Positions 36,458 through 44,526 of a DNA stretch of 64,000 bases are shown here, piece by piece. Made by a program: the position numbers and the translations under genes. The notes under the pieces were generated by a model. That model was not told the origin of the DNA, searched no databases, and saw only the letters and a list, made by a program, of their open reading frames with translations. The stretch covers positions 1 to 64,000 of the forward strand of contig SCOX01000009.1 in the NCBI GenBank assembly GCA_005503055.1, given 5' to 3'. Numbering within the stretch: position 1 is the stretch's first letter; each line of letters starts with the position of its first letter. The stretch is from Lysobacteraceae bacterium P (GTDB taxonomy: Bacteria > Pseudomonadota > Gammaproteobacteria > Xanthomonadales > Xanthomonadaceae).

Positions 36458-36958
36458 TCAGCCGAAAAGGTCCGCGGCCGCCGGCAATGCGCCTTCCATT
36501 CGCAGCAGGAACTCCTTGGTCGGCAGCCCACCGCCGAAACCCGTCAGGCTGCCGTCGCTGCCGATCACGCGATGGCATGGCAACACCAGCGGCAAGGGAT
36601 TGCGGCCGTTCGCCGCGCCGACGGCACGCATCGCCGACGGCTTGCCTATGCGTTGCGCCAACTGCGCATAGCTGATCGTCTCGCCATACGGGATCGACGC
36701 CAGCGTGCGCCACACGCCGAGCTGGAACGGCGTCCCGCGCGGCGCGAGTGGCAGGTCGAAGTCGTGGCGCGTGCCATCGAAATACTCGCCCAGCTGCGAC
36801 ACGGCGAGCCCGATCACGTCGCACTCGCGCGCCTCCCAGTCGGCGCATTGCGCCATCGGATGACGCGGGTTCCGGAATTCGATCAGGTGCAGCCCCGCGT
36901 CGCTGGCCGCGAGCAGGAGCGGGCCGACCGGACTGGGCATGTAGGCGTAACGGATCAT
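36458..36958 (-). CDS. ogt: Methylated-DNA--protein-cysteine methyltransferase
   Basis: A 166-residue DNA repair protein that takes the alkyl group from O6-alkylguanine onto its own cysteine. The acceptor site is LPLVLPCHRVIGSDGSLTGF (PCHR), preceded by the HTH region IPYGETISYAQLAQRIGKPSAMRAVGAANGRNP (split in two blocks). The N-terminal domain is short. Its ATG overlaps the stop of the Ada-AlkA fusion gene (ATGA), so the two are translated together. It supplies the methyltransferase half that a full Ada protein would carry. Confidence 0.94.
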   Translation of the reverse strand: MIRYAYMPSPVGPLLLAASDAGLHLIEFRNPRHPMAQCADWEARECDVIGLAVSQLGEYFDGTRHDFDLPLAPRGTPFQLGVWRTLASIPYGETISYAQLAQRIGKPSAMRAVGAANGRNPLPLVLPCHRVIGSDGSLTGFGGGLPTKEFLLRMEGALPAAADLFG

Positions 36959-38523
36959 GCCGTTGCGTCCGCTCGAGGTTCCTTGCGCGTGTCGCGCGTC
37001 GGGCGCACGGCCTTCGCCGCGCGAACGACCGGCACCGGCACCGAATCGCTCCACAGATGGATCACCGCGTAACCGCGCCACGGCCGCCACGCTTCCGCAC
37101 GCGCGGCCAGCGCCTTCGCGGTCATCCGCGTGCCGTCCGCGGGCAGCGCCTTCTGCAACACGAGGTCTTCCACCGGGAAGGCGTCGGGATGGCCCAACGC
37201 ACGCAGCGCGATGTACTGCGCCGTCCACGGGCCGATGCCGGGCAACGCGACCCAGCGCGCCGCGAAGTCGTCCAGCGTGTGCTCGGCACGGAAGTCCACC
37301 CGCCCTTCCAGCAATGCGCGCGCGACGCCGCGCACCGTCTGCGCACGCGAGCGGATCAGGCCGATCGATTCCAGCTCCGCATTCACCAGCGCCTCGGGCG
37401 TCGGGAACAGATGCGCGAGTCCGGGTGCGAACGGCTGCGGCAGGGCCTGTCCGTACTTCTGTGCCAGCCGCGAAGCCAGCGTGCGCGCCGCGGCGACGCT
37501 GACCTGTTGGCCGATGATGGCGCGCACCGCGATTTCGAAGCCGTCCCAGCCGCTGGGCAGGCGCAGCCCGGGACGCTGTGCGAGCAGCGGCGCCAGGCGC
37601 GCATCCGACGACAACGCCGTGGCGATCGCCTGCGGGTCGGCGTCCAGGTCGAACATGCGGCGCAGGCGTTGCACGATCTCCAGCAGGCGCGTCGTCGACG
37701 GGCCGTGCAATTCCAGCTTCAGCGCGTGCTCGCCATTGGGCCACGCGCTGACGCGCAACCAGCCGGGCCGATCGATCGGCCCGATCACGCGCGAATAGCT
37801 GTGCTCATCGACGACTTCCACGCCGGGCAGCGCGCGCCCGCGCAGGAAATCCAGCATCGCCGCGAAATCGTAGGGCGGGCGGTAGCCCAGCCGCAGCGTC
37901 AGCACGTCGCCGGCTTCGGACACGGGCGTTTCGCGACGGCTCTTGCGCAGCTCGCGCGGGGCCATCCGATAGGCGCCGCGGAAGGCATCGTTGAAACGGC
38001 GCAGGCTGGCGAATCCGGAAGCCAGCGCCACTTCGGTGATCGGCAGGCGGGTCTCGGTCAGCAATTGCTTGGCGAACAGCAGCCGCCGCGTGCCGTGCAC
38101 GCCGATCGGCGCGACGCCTATGCGTTCGACGAACAGGCGCCGCAGTTGGCGTTCGCCCAGGCCGACACGCTGCGCCAGCGCGGCCAGCGAATGATCGGCG
38201 AGCGCGCCGTCGTCGATCAGCTTGAGCGCGCGTGCAAGCGCCGCATCGCCGCGTCGCCAGCTGCCGTCGTCGGGCGACAGTTCCGGTCGGCAGCGCAGGC
38301 ACGGCCGATAGCCGGCCGCTTCGGCCGCCGCCGCATGGCGGAAATAGACGACGCGCTTGGCGGCCGTCGCCGGGCAGACCGGTCGGCAGTAGATGCGCGT
38401 GCTCAGTACCGCGGTGAAGAACAGGCCGTCGAAGCGCGGGTCGCGCGTGAGACGGGCCTGTTCGCATACCTGCCAGGCGGGCAGGTCGTCGGCGTGGACG
38501 TGGAGAGCGGTGGAGGCGGGCAT
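36955..38523 (-). CDS. Ada N-domain / AraC HTH / AlkA glycosylase fusion protein
   Basis: A 522-residue fusion of three parts. Residues about 15-85 form the Ada zinc and phosphotriester-repair domain, with FDGLFFTAVLSTRIYCRPVC and GYRPCLRCRPE giving the four cysteines. Residues about 90-190 form an AraC-type HTH (SLAALAQRVGLGERQLRRLF, ITEVALASGFASLRRFNDAF). From about 205 to 500 is an AlkA-type 3-methyladenine glycosylase, with VRAIIGQQVSVAAARTLA, LPGIGPWTAQYIALRALG and the catalytic Asp in PDAFPVEDLVL. It can sense methylation damage and excise damaged bases. Ogt is co-translated from the overlapping gene. Confidence 0.93.
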   Translation of the reverse strand: MPASTALHVHADDLPAWQVCEQARLTRDPRFDGLFFTAVLSTRIYCRPVCPATAAKRVVYFRHAAAAEAAGYRPCLRCRPELSPDDGSWRRGDAALARALKLIDDGALADHSLAALAQRVGLGERQLRRLFVERIGVAPIGVHGTRRLLFAKQLLTETRLPITEVALASGFASLRRFNDAFRGAYRMAPRELRKSRRETPVSEAGDVLTLRLGYRPPYDFAAMLDFLRGRALPGVEVVDEHSYSRVIGPIDRPGWLRVSAWPNGEHALKLELHGPSTTRLLEIVQRLRRMFDLDADPQAIATALSSDARLAPLLAQRPGLRLPSGWDGFEIAVRAIIGQQVSVAAARTLASRLAQKYGQALPQPFAPGLAHLFPTPEALVNAELESIGLIRSRAQTVRGVARALLEGRVDFRAEHTLDDFAARWVALPGIGPWTAQYIALRALGHPDAFPVEDLVLQKALPADGTRMTAKALAARAEAWRPWRGYAVIHLWSDSVPVPVVRAAKAVRPTRDTRKEPRADATA

Positions 38524-38679
38524 GGATGCAGGCTAGCACCGGGGCAGGCGACGAACTCGCCGGATTCGGACATGAACGTGGAGGCCGCGTTGCGGCGGCC
38601 CGCCGGAAATCGGAGAGGTCTGATTCCGGTGCCATGTGGTGCTGCCGAGAATGAGTGCTTTCCCTCAGACACCTTCTCC

Positions 38680-40371
38680 ATGGTCCCCTTGATCGAACGC
38701 ATCGGCCGCACCTACGACGAGCTGCCTTACACGTCCCACCCCTTCTGGCAGAGCGCGCCGGAGCATCTGCGCGCGGTGGCCCACCTGTTCGGCCTGGAGG
38801 CCCCGGCGGTCGATCGCGCCCGCGTGCTCGAATTGGGCTGCGCCGCCGGTGGCAACCTCGTGCCGTTCGCGGCGCGTCATCCGCAGGCGCAGGTCGTGGG
38901 GATCGACCTGTCGGCGGTGCAGATCGAGGCCGGCCAGCGCGCCGTCGGCACGATGGGGCTGAAAAACGTGAGCCTTATCCAGGGCAGCATCGCCGAGCTC
39001 GATCCGGGCCTGGGAAAGTTCGACTACATCGTGTGCCACGGCGTCTACAGCTGGGTGCCGGAAAACGTGCGCGAGGCGATCCTGCGCGCCCTGGGCGACC
39101 TGCTCACGCCCAACGGCGTGGCGTACGTGAGCTACAACGCCTACCCCGGCTGGAAGGCGAAGGAAATCGTGCGCGACGCGATGCTGCTGCGCGGCGGCCA
39201 TCACGGGACCGCGGGCGAGCAGATCGCCTACGGCCGCGGGATGATCGAATTCCTGCACGAAATGGCCCCCGCCGACAGCCTGCTGTCCAAGGCGATAGCG
39301 GACGACATCGAGATCGTGCGCAACGCGCAGGACTACTACCTCGCCCACGAATACTTCGAGCTGTGCAACGCGCCGTGCTACTTCCGCGACTTCGTCGGCG
39401 CGGCCCGGTCGCACGGGCTCGAGTACCTGGGAGACGCGACGGTCGGCAGCATGTTCGCGTCCAACTACGGTCGCGCCGCGCAACCACTGCTCAGCGAATG
39501 CGGTGGCGATCAAGTGGTGCTGGAACAGCTGTTGGACTTCCTCAACAACCGCACGTTCCGGCAGACGCTGCTGGTGCGCGGCGAACGGAGTGAAGCCATC
39601 CGTTACCAGCTCGACGGCGGACGCATCGCGAACATGCACGTCGCCGGCCACTACGTGCCGAACGGGCAGGCGCAGGACGAATGGCAGTACGCGTTTGGCC
39701 GGGCTACCGTCACCGCCGGCATGGAGACCACGCGCGGCGTGATCGCCGCGCTGAACGCCGCGTGGCCGGCCACGGTGCCGGTGCGGGTCCTGCTCGACGC
39801 CGCAGGCGCGGATGCCGCCGAGGCCGTGCTGACCTTCGTCACCAACCTGATCGTCGGCAACGCCGTGCAGATCCGTTGCGAGCCGGTGGCCGCGCCCGCC
39901 CTGGGCGAATGCCCCGAAGCCCGTGCCGAGGTGCGCGCGTTGTCGGTGCCCGGCGAGATGCCGGTGGCCTTGTTCAACGAGTGGCATCGCACGGTGGAGC
40001 CCGGTGCGCTGGAGCGCTTCCTGCTGGCCCGCCTGGACGGTCGCACCGACGCGACGCAGCTGATCGATGCGGTGGCGACCGCGATCCATGACGGCGTGCT
40101 GTCGCTGACGCGCGACGGCAAAGCCTTGCAGGATCCCGCCGACATCGCCGCCTCGGCCGCCGAACTCACGGGGCGATCGCTGAACTGGCTCGCGCGCAAC
40201 GCGCTGCTTGCGCCCGCCACCGCTTCGGCATCGGATGCCGCGGAGCAGTCTGCCCAGGCATCGAAGTCGAACCCGAAGGCCGCCGCGAAGGCGCCGCCGC
40301 AGGCCAAGCCTGCCAAGCAAGCGAAGGCCGCAAGCGAGGGGCGTGCCCCGGGTAAACCGAAAAGGTCCTGA
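38680..40371 (+). CDS. SAM-dependent methyltransferase with methyltransferase-regulatory domain
   Basis: A 563-residue protein. An N-terminal class I methyltransferase domain has RVLELGCAAGGNLVPFAARH (motif I) and VVGIDLSAVQIEAGQRA, then the FDYIVCHGVYSWVP block typical of this group. A middle region (about residues 215-300, YFELCNAPCYFRDFVGAA) matches the methyltransferase regulatory domain. The C-terminal part is winged-helix-like and ends in a low-complexity Ala/Lys/Pro tail. Related proteins are sometimes proposed to be protein-lysine methyltransferases, but the target is unknown. The ATG at 38680 is chosen by similarity; no RBS is obvious. Confidence 0.87.
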   Translation: MVPLIERIGRTYDELPYTSHPFWQSAPEHLRAVAHLFGLEAPAVDRARVLELGCAAGGNLVPFAARHPQAQVVGIDLSAVQIEAGQRAVGTMGLKNVSLIQGSIAELDPGLGKFDYIVCHGVYSWVPENVREAILRALGDLLTPNGVAYVSYNAYPGWKAKEIVRDAMLLRGGHHGTAGEQIAYGRGMIEFLHEMAPADSLLSKAIADDIEIVRNAQDYYLAHEYFELCNAPCYFRDFVGAARSHGLEYLGDATVGSMFASNYGRAAQPLLSECGGDQVVLEQLLDFLNNRTFRQTLLVRGERSEAIRYQLDGGRIANMHVAGHYVPNGQAQDEWQYAFGRATVTAGMETTRGVIAALNAAWPATVPVRVLLDAAGADAAEAVLTFVTNLIVGNAVQIRCEPVAAPALGECPEARAEVRALSVPGEMPVALFNEWHRTVEPGALERFLLARLDGRTDATQLIDAVATAIHDGVLSLTRDGKALQDPADIAASAAELTGRSLNWLARNALLAPATASASDAAEQSAQASKSNPKAAAKAPPQAKPAKQAKAASEGRAPGKPKRS

Positions 40372-40464
40372 GCCCGGATTCGCGGCGGCGGGCGCGCGAA
40401 CCTGACGCCCGGCGCCGCGTATGACGAGGCCTACAATCGGCCCATCGCCCTCCAGGAGCGCGCC

Positions 40465-40869
40465 ATGCGCATCGCCTTCGTGCTGGCTTCCATTCTGGCG
40501 ATCGCCGCCTGCTCCAGCGGGACGGCGGTGCGATCGGACGTGCTGCCGGAGCGCGAACTGAGCGCAGCCCATGACGTCGTCCGCGTACCACTGGGCCAGG
40601 TGCTGGTGGTGCGCGTCGCGGCCAACCCGACGACCGGATACAGCTGGGCGTGGAATGAAACTGCCGCGGCCGGCGTGCTCGCGCAGGACGGCGCACCGGT
40701 GATGGCCGAGAAAACCGGCCCCCAACTCGTCGGCGCCGGCGGAACGCAAACCTGGCGCTTCCGTGCGGCGAAGTCCGGCACGGGCGAATTGCGCCTGGAT
40801 TACCGCCGCCCGTGGGAAAGCGAAGTCGCGCCCGTGCAGACGCAGAGCTGGCGCATCGAGGTGCGTTGA
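40465..40869 (+). CDS. Chagasin-like (family I42) protease inhibitor lipoprotein
   Basis: A 134-residue lipoprotein: signal peptide MRIAFVLASILAIAAC with the lipobox Cys at 16. The mature part has the three inhibitory loops of chagasin-family cysteine protease inhibitors: ANPTTGYSWAW (NPTTG), LVGAGGTQTW (GxGG), and LDYRRPWESE (RPW). The family blocks papain-type proteases. Bacterial members are periplasmic or surface proteins whose targets may be own or foreign enzymes. It lies convergent with the NPP phosphodiesterase gene. No papain-like protease is encoded in the window. Confidence 0.87.
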   Translation: MRIAFVLASILAIAACSSGTAVRSDVLPERELSAAHDVVRVPLGQVLVVRVAANPTTGYSWAWNETAAAGVLAQDGAPVMAEKTGPQLVGAGGTQTWRFRAAKSGTGELRLDYRRPWESEVAPVQTQSWRIEVR

Positions 40870-40882
40870 GGCGCGGTTCGTC

Positions 40883-42127
40883 TCAGCGCGAAGGCCGCAA
40901 AGCCGGCAGCAGGGGCGTCAAGTCGCCGTCGTTTGGTGCGGGCTCCAGGCCGAGCAGGTACGCGAGCAGCGGGTACACATCGACATTGTCGAATGGCGCC
41001 AGGCGCGCCCCCGGCACGAACGACGGGCCACGCGCCACGAACAGCGCACGCATCGACGGCAGCGCCGGGTCGTAGCCGTGGGAACCCCGCGTCGCGTGCG
41101 GCGGGCGCTTGGCGAGCTTGGCCGGATACAGGGCATCCCAACCTTCGTGCATCTGGCACACGATCGGCGGCACGCGCGGGTTCGTTCCGTAGTGCCAGTG
41201 TGCCGGCAAGGCGCCGCGCTTCCAGCAATCGTACTGCGCGTGTGTGCCGAGCAGGCGACGTTCGGCCTCGCGTTCGCGACCGGGTTTGGGCGATACGCCG
41301 ATCGACTGGCCGTCGGACACCACGCTCGCGATCGAAGGGTCGATCATGGTGTCCACGCCGATCGCGTGGCCGGGACCGACTTCCGCCATGCCGTGGTCGG
41401 ACACGACGACGAGGTCCACGCGATCGAGCAGGCCACGCGAAGCCAGCCCGTCGTAGAGCCGGCCGATCACCGCATCCAGCCGCGCCAGCGTCTCGCGCAC
41501 CTGCGGCGAGTCCGGGCCGTAATCGTGACCGGCCTTGTCAAGCTGTTCGAAATACATCGAGATCAAACGCGGGCGCTGCGCCGGCGGTGCGTCGAGCCAG
41601 GCGAGCACGTCGTCGACGCGGCGCGCCGGCGGCACCTTTTCGTCGTAGGCGACCCATTGGCTGGGGCGCACGCCGCCGATCGCCGCGCTGCTGCCCGGCC
41701 AGGCCCAACTCGCGCTGCGCACTCCCTGTTTCTCGGCCGTCACCCAGATCGGTTCGCCGCCCCACCAACGTCCGTCGTCCACTGCGCCGCGGTCGGCGAC
41801 GGCAAAGTCGCCGATGTCGGCATCGTTCATGCGGTTGTGGATGATGCCGTGGCGGTCCGGACGCAGGCCGGTCGCCAGGGTGTAGTGGTTGGGGAAGGTG
41901 AGCGAAGGGTAGGACGGGTTCATCCAGTCCGCCTGCGCGCCTTCGCGGGCGATGCGCGCCAGGTTCGGTGTCGTCCGTGGCGAAAGGTAGCCCGCACGGA
42001 AGGCATCGATCGAAACGATCACGACCGCTTGCGGTCGCGCCGGAGAATCGGGGGCGCGAGGGGCGGGCGTGCTGCAGGCGGAAAGGAAGAAGGAGGCGGC
42101 GAGGACCGCGGTACGGTTCAAGTGCAT
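40883..42127 (-). CDS. Nucleotide pyrophosphatase/phosphodiesterase (NPP) lipoprotein
   Basis: A 414-residue exported enzyme of the alkaline phosphatase superfamily, NPP group. A lipobox is seen (ASFFLSACST, Cys at about 18). Two-zinc site residues are in VIVSIDAFRAGYL (Asp), NPSYPSLTFPNHYTLATGL (nucleophile Thr), YFEQLDKAGHDYGP (Asp, His), VVVSDHGMAEV (Asp, His) and RGSHGYDP (His). Xanthomonas NPP hydrolyses nucleotide phosphodiesters. The substrate here is inferred by family and is probably periplasmic or surface-accessible. Confidence 0.92.
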   Translation of the reverse strand: MHLNRTAVLAASFFLSACSTPAPRAPDSPARPQAVVIVSIDAFRAGYLSPRTTPNLARIAREGAQADWMNPSYPSLTFPNHYTLATGLRPDRHGIIHNRMNDADIGDFAVADRGAVDDGRWWGGEPIWVTAEKQGVRSASWAWPGSSAAIGGVRPSQWVAYDEKVPPARRVDDVLAWLDAPPAQRPRLISMYFEQLDKAGHDYGPDSPQVRETLARLDAVIGRLYDGLASRGLLDRVDLVVVSDHGMAEVGPGHAIGVDTMIDPSIASVVSDGQSIGVSPKPGREREAERRLLGTHAQYDCWKRGALPAHWHYGTNPRVPPIVCQMHEGWDALYPAKLAKRPPHATRGSHGYDPALPSMRALFVARGPSFVPGARLAPFDNVDVYPLLAYLLGLEPAPNDGDLTPLLPALRPSR

Positions 42128-42241
42128 CGGCCGATGATAGCGAGCGCATGTTGCGGCATGACTTTAGTCGCTGGCGGTGGCGCACGGCCTTGCCAATAGT
42201 GGCCACGATCCCGGCGGGACGTCGCCGGCACGGAGCCCGCC

Positions 42242-42802
42242 ATGAAGCGCCTCGCGATCGTCCTCGCCGTCGTGTTGTCGAACGTGTCCGCCGGCGTCGC
42301 CGCGCAGGCACCGCCCAAGCCCGAGCCGGCGCGCATGAGTGCCGCCGAATGCGAGGTGTGGGCGCGCGAACTCAGCTTTGCCCAGTCCGTCGCCGACCAC
42401 GACGCGGCCGCGTTCGCCGCGCATCTGGAAACCCAGGCCGCCTTCGGGGCCAGCCAGCCGCAGCCCACCCGTGGTCGCGACGAGATCGCCAAGCGCTGGG
42501 CGGGCATCGTCGAAGGCAAGCGGTTCAAGCTGTCCTGGTATCCCACGCGCACCACGATCGGCGCGACGAACGCGTCCGGCGTCGGCGACATCGCCTGGTC
42601 GAGTGGGCCGTCGCTGTTCGAGGATCTCGATCCAAAATCCACGCAGCGATTCCGCATCGGCGCCTTCCACTCTGTCTGGCACCGGGGCGCCGACGGTACC
42701 TGGCGCGTCCTGTTCGACGACGGCGTCGATCCCCGGCCGGCCACGCAAGCCGAGGCGGATGCCTTCCGGCAGGGCCGCCAGGCCACGTGTCCACAAGCCT
42801 GA
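42242..42802 (+). CDS. Exported NTF2-like protein (DUF4440/SnoaL type)
   Basis: A 186-residue protein with signal peptide (ending near GVAAQ, about residue 22). The mature region has the pattern of a DUF4440 or SnoaL-like cone fold: ECEVWARELSFAQSVADHDAAAFAAHLETQAAFG, split, then TRGRDEIAKRWAGIV, and the paired strands near SVWHRGADGTWRVLFDDG. No catalytic residue set can be assigned. It is divergent from the NPP gene (114 bp) and precedes two small exported proteins. Function is unknown. Confidence 0.78.
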   Translation: MKRLAIVLAVVLSNVSAGVAAQAPPKPEPARMSAAECEVWARELSFAQSVADHDAAAFAAHLETQAAFGASQPQPTRGRDEIAKRWAGIVEGKRFKLSWYPTRTTIGATNASGVGDIAWSSGPSLFEDLDPKSTQRFRIGAFHSVWHRGADGTWRVLFDDGVDPRPATQAEADAFRQGRQATCPQA

Positions 42803-42900
42803 CGACGGCCTAAACATGCCGGCCGCGCTCACTTTCGACAAAGGTGGAGCGGCGTATCGTGGACTTGCGGCGAATGACGCCGCTTGCCCCGGGTGATGTC

Positions 42901-43269
42901 ATGGATCGCATGTCCCACCACCGCATTTTTCTGGTCGCCGGTCTGCTCGTGCTCGGCCTCGGCAGCGCATCGGCGCAGGCCGTTTCGGTCGATGCGCAGT
43001 CGCAGGCCGATACCGTGGTCGCGCCCGCGAACGTGGACGCGCAGGTCGCCGCCAACGCACAGGCATCGGTCGATGGGCGCAACGACGCCAATCGGTCGTC
43101 CGTCGGCTGCGTGAAGGAAACCGGCACCAATATCCGCCCGCGCGATCCCAAGACCGGCAAGGCGCTGTGCATCGGTCCGGGTCGCAGCTACAGCCGCGAG
43201 CAGATCGACCGCACGGGCCAGACCGACCTGGCCGACGCATTGCGCCGTCTCGACCCGTCGGTGCGCTGA
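42901..43269 (+). CDS. Small exported protein of unknown function
   Basis: About 122 residues. A signal peptide ends near GSASAQA (about residue 27 from the ATG at 42901; a second ATG at 42910 is also possible). The middle is rich in Ala, Val, Asp and Gln (VAPANVDAQVAANAQASVDG). It contains VGCVKETGTNIRPRDPKTGKALC, whose two cysteines could form a disulfide, and ends RTGQTDLADALRRLDPSVR. I do not recognise the family. It lies four bases before the next exported gene, so the pair is probably co-transcribed. Confidence 0.68.
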   Translation: MDRMSHHRIFLVAGLLVLGLGSASAQAVSVDAQSQADTVVAPANVDAQVAANAQASVDGRNDANRSSVGCVKETGTNIRPRDPKTGKALCIGPGRSYSREQIDRTGQTDLADALRRLDPSVR

Positions 43270-43273
43270 TCGC

Positions 43274-43753
43274 ATGAAGGCGGCGTTGCAGGCGTGGGCC
43301 GTCGCGCTGGCGCTGACCCTCGGGTCGGTGCCCACCGCGTTCGCACAGCCGCCCAATACATTGCAGCCGCCGCGTCCGCCGCCGATCTCGCCGACCACAT
43401 CACCGCCGTTACCGGTCGGCGTGGACACCTCGCGCGACTCGGGATCGCTGAACACGTTGAACCGGCAGCTCGATGCATCCAGCCGCCGCGTGCAGGCCGA
43501 CACGCTGCGCAACCAGATCCAGCGACAGGATCGACTGATCGAAGCCGACCGCGCCCGCACCGACGCGCGCCGCGCCGCCGTCCCGCCCGAGGAGTCGGCG
43601 CGCCTGCAGCAGGAGTTCGACACGCGTCGCGCCAGCCATGAGGCCTGGCGCGTAGGCAAGGAACAGCAGGTGCAGCGGCTGGAGGTCGAAGGCCTTCCGC
43701 CGCCACCGCCGCCGAATGAAGTGAAGGCGCCCGCGATCCAGCCGGGGCGCTGA
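43274..43753 (+). CDS. Exported proline-rich coiled-coil protein of unknown function
   Basis: A 159-residue protein. The signal peptide (MKAALQAWAVALALTLGS) cleaves near AFAQP. A proline-rich stretch (LQPPRPPPISPTTSPPLP) follows. An Arg/Gln/Asp-rich helical region (about residues 60-135) could form a coiled coil, and the C-terminus is again proline-rich (LPPPPPPNEVKAP). There is no recognisable domain. It starts four bases after the preceding small exported gene. Codon use looks native. Confidence 0.66.
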   Translation: MKAALQAWAVALALTLGSVPTAFAQPPNTLQPPRPPPISPTTSPPLPVGVDTSRDSGSLNTLNRQLDASSRRVQADTLRNQIQRQDRLIEADRARTDARRAAVPPEESARLQQEFDTRRASHEAWRVGKEQQVQRLEVEGLPPPPPPNEVKAPAIQPGR

Positions 43754-43779
43754 GTTTCCGCCTCACCGCACGGGCTCGG

Positions 43780-44364
43780 CTACGCCAACAAGCCCCGCAG
43801 CAACCGCTGCAACGAGGCCTCGTAATAGCGCCGGAAGGCCGCGTCATCCAGGGTGAACCTGCCTGCGCGGTACAGCGCGATCAGTCCGTGCGTGTGCGCC
43901 CACAGCGTCATCGCCACGTCCCACACGTCGTCCTCGCGCAGCACGCCGGCGCGCATCGCGTCCTGCACCGCATCGGCCACCACATTGAGCGTGGGCGAAC
44001 GACGCGCGTGGAAATCCTCCGGGAATCGCCGCGCATCGTCGCGCGCCGTCGAGAACGCCTGGTCGAACAGGTGCGGGTGGGCAAGCGCGTAGTCCAGGTA
44101 GATGCGCTGCACGGCGAGCAGGCGTTCGAGCACGTCGCCGCCGCGACCGCGCGCGTCCCAATGTTTGACGATCGCGTCGAAGCTGTCGTCGCCGATGCGC
44201 TTGAGCAGTGCCTCGCGATTGGGGAAGTGACGGTAAATCGCCATCGGCGTGAGCCCCACCGCCGCGGCCACACGGCGCATGCTCACGCCGGCGGCGCCCT
44301 CGCGTTCGAACAAGGTTCGCGCGACACGCAGGATGCGCTCGGCAGTGGCGTGGGTGCGGCTCAT
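43780..44364 (-). CDS. TetR-family transcriptional regulator
   Basis: A 194-residue regulator. The N-terminal HTH is clear: ILRVARTLFEREGAAGVSMRRVAAAVGLTPMAIYRHFPNREALLKRI (split). The C-terminal ligand-binding domain resembles WHG-type TetR proteins (LWAHTHGLIALYRAGRF). No RBS is present. A perfect inverted repeat starts on the base opposite the ATG, and its TATACG could be the -10, so the mRNA is probably leaderless and autorepressed. It is divergent from hutU across 162 bp, but control of histidine use by a TetR protein would be unusual. Ligand and targets are unknown. Confidence 0.88.
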   Translation of the reverse strand: MSRTHATAERILRVARTLFEREGAAGVSMRRVAAAVGLTPMAIYRHFPNREALLKRIGDDSFDAIVKHWDARGRGGDVLERLLAVQRIYLDYALAHPHLFDQAFSTARDDARRFPEDFHARRSPTLNVVADAVQDAMRAGVLREDDVWDVAMTLWAHTHGLIALYRAGRFTLDDAAFRRYYEASLQRLLRGLLA

Positions 44365-44380
44365 GTATACAGCGTATACA
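44364..44380. promoter_or_regulatory. Inverted-repeat operator at the tetR start
   Basis: TGTATAC (44364-44370) and GTATACA (44374-44380) form a perfect 7-bp inverted repeat with AGC between. It abuts the tetR ATG. On the minus strand TATACG ends eight bases before the ATG and may be the -10. The site is 147 bp from the hutU start, so control of hutU is possible but less likely than autoregulation. Confidence 0.6.
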
Positions 44381-44526
44381 AAACGCCGCCCGGAGGCGGG
44401 AATTCGTACCCAATCGCGTCCGCCGGCAGAGATCGGTGCGTCCGCGCGCCGAAGCCGGCGCGATAATTCCGGCATGCACCACTCGTGCGTCGCGCAACGC
44501 GGCGCCCTTGCCGACGGAGCGTTCCG

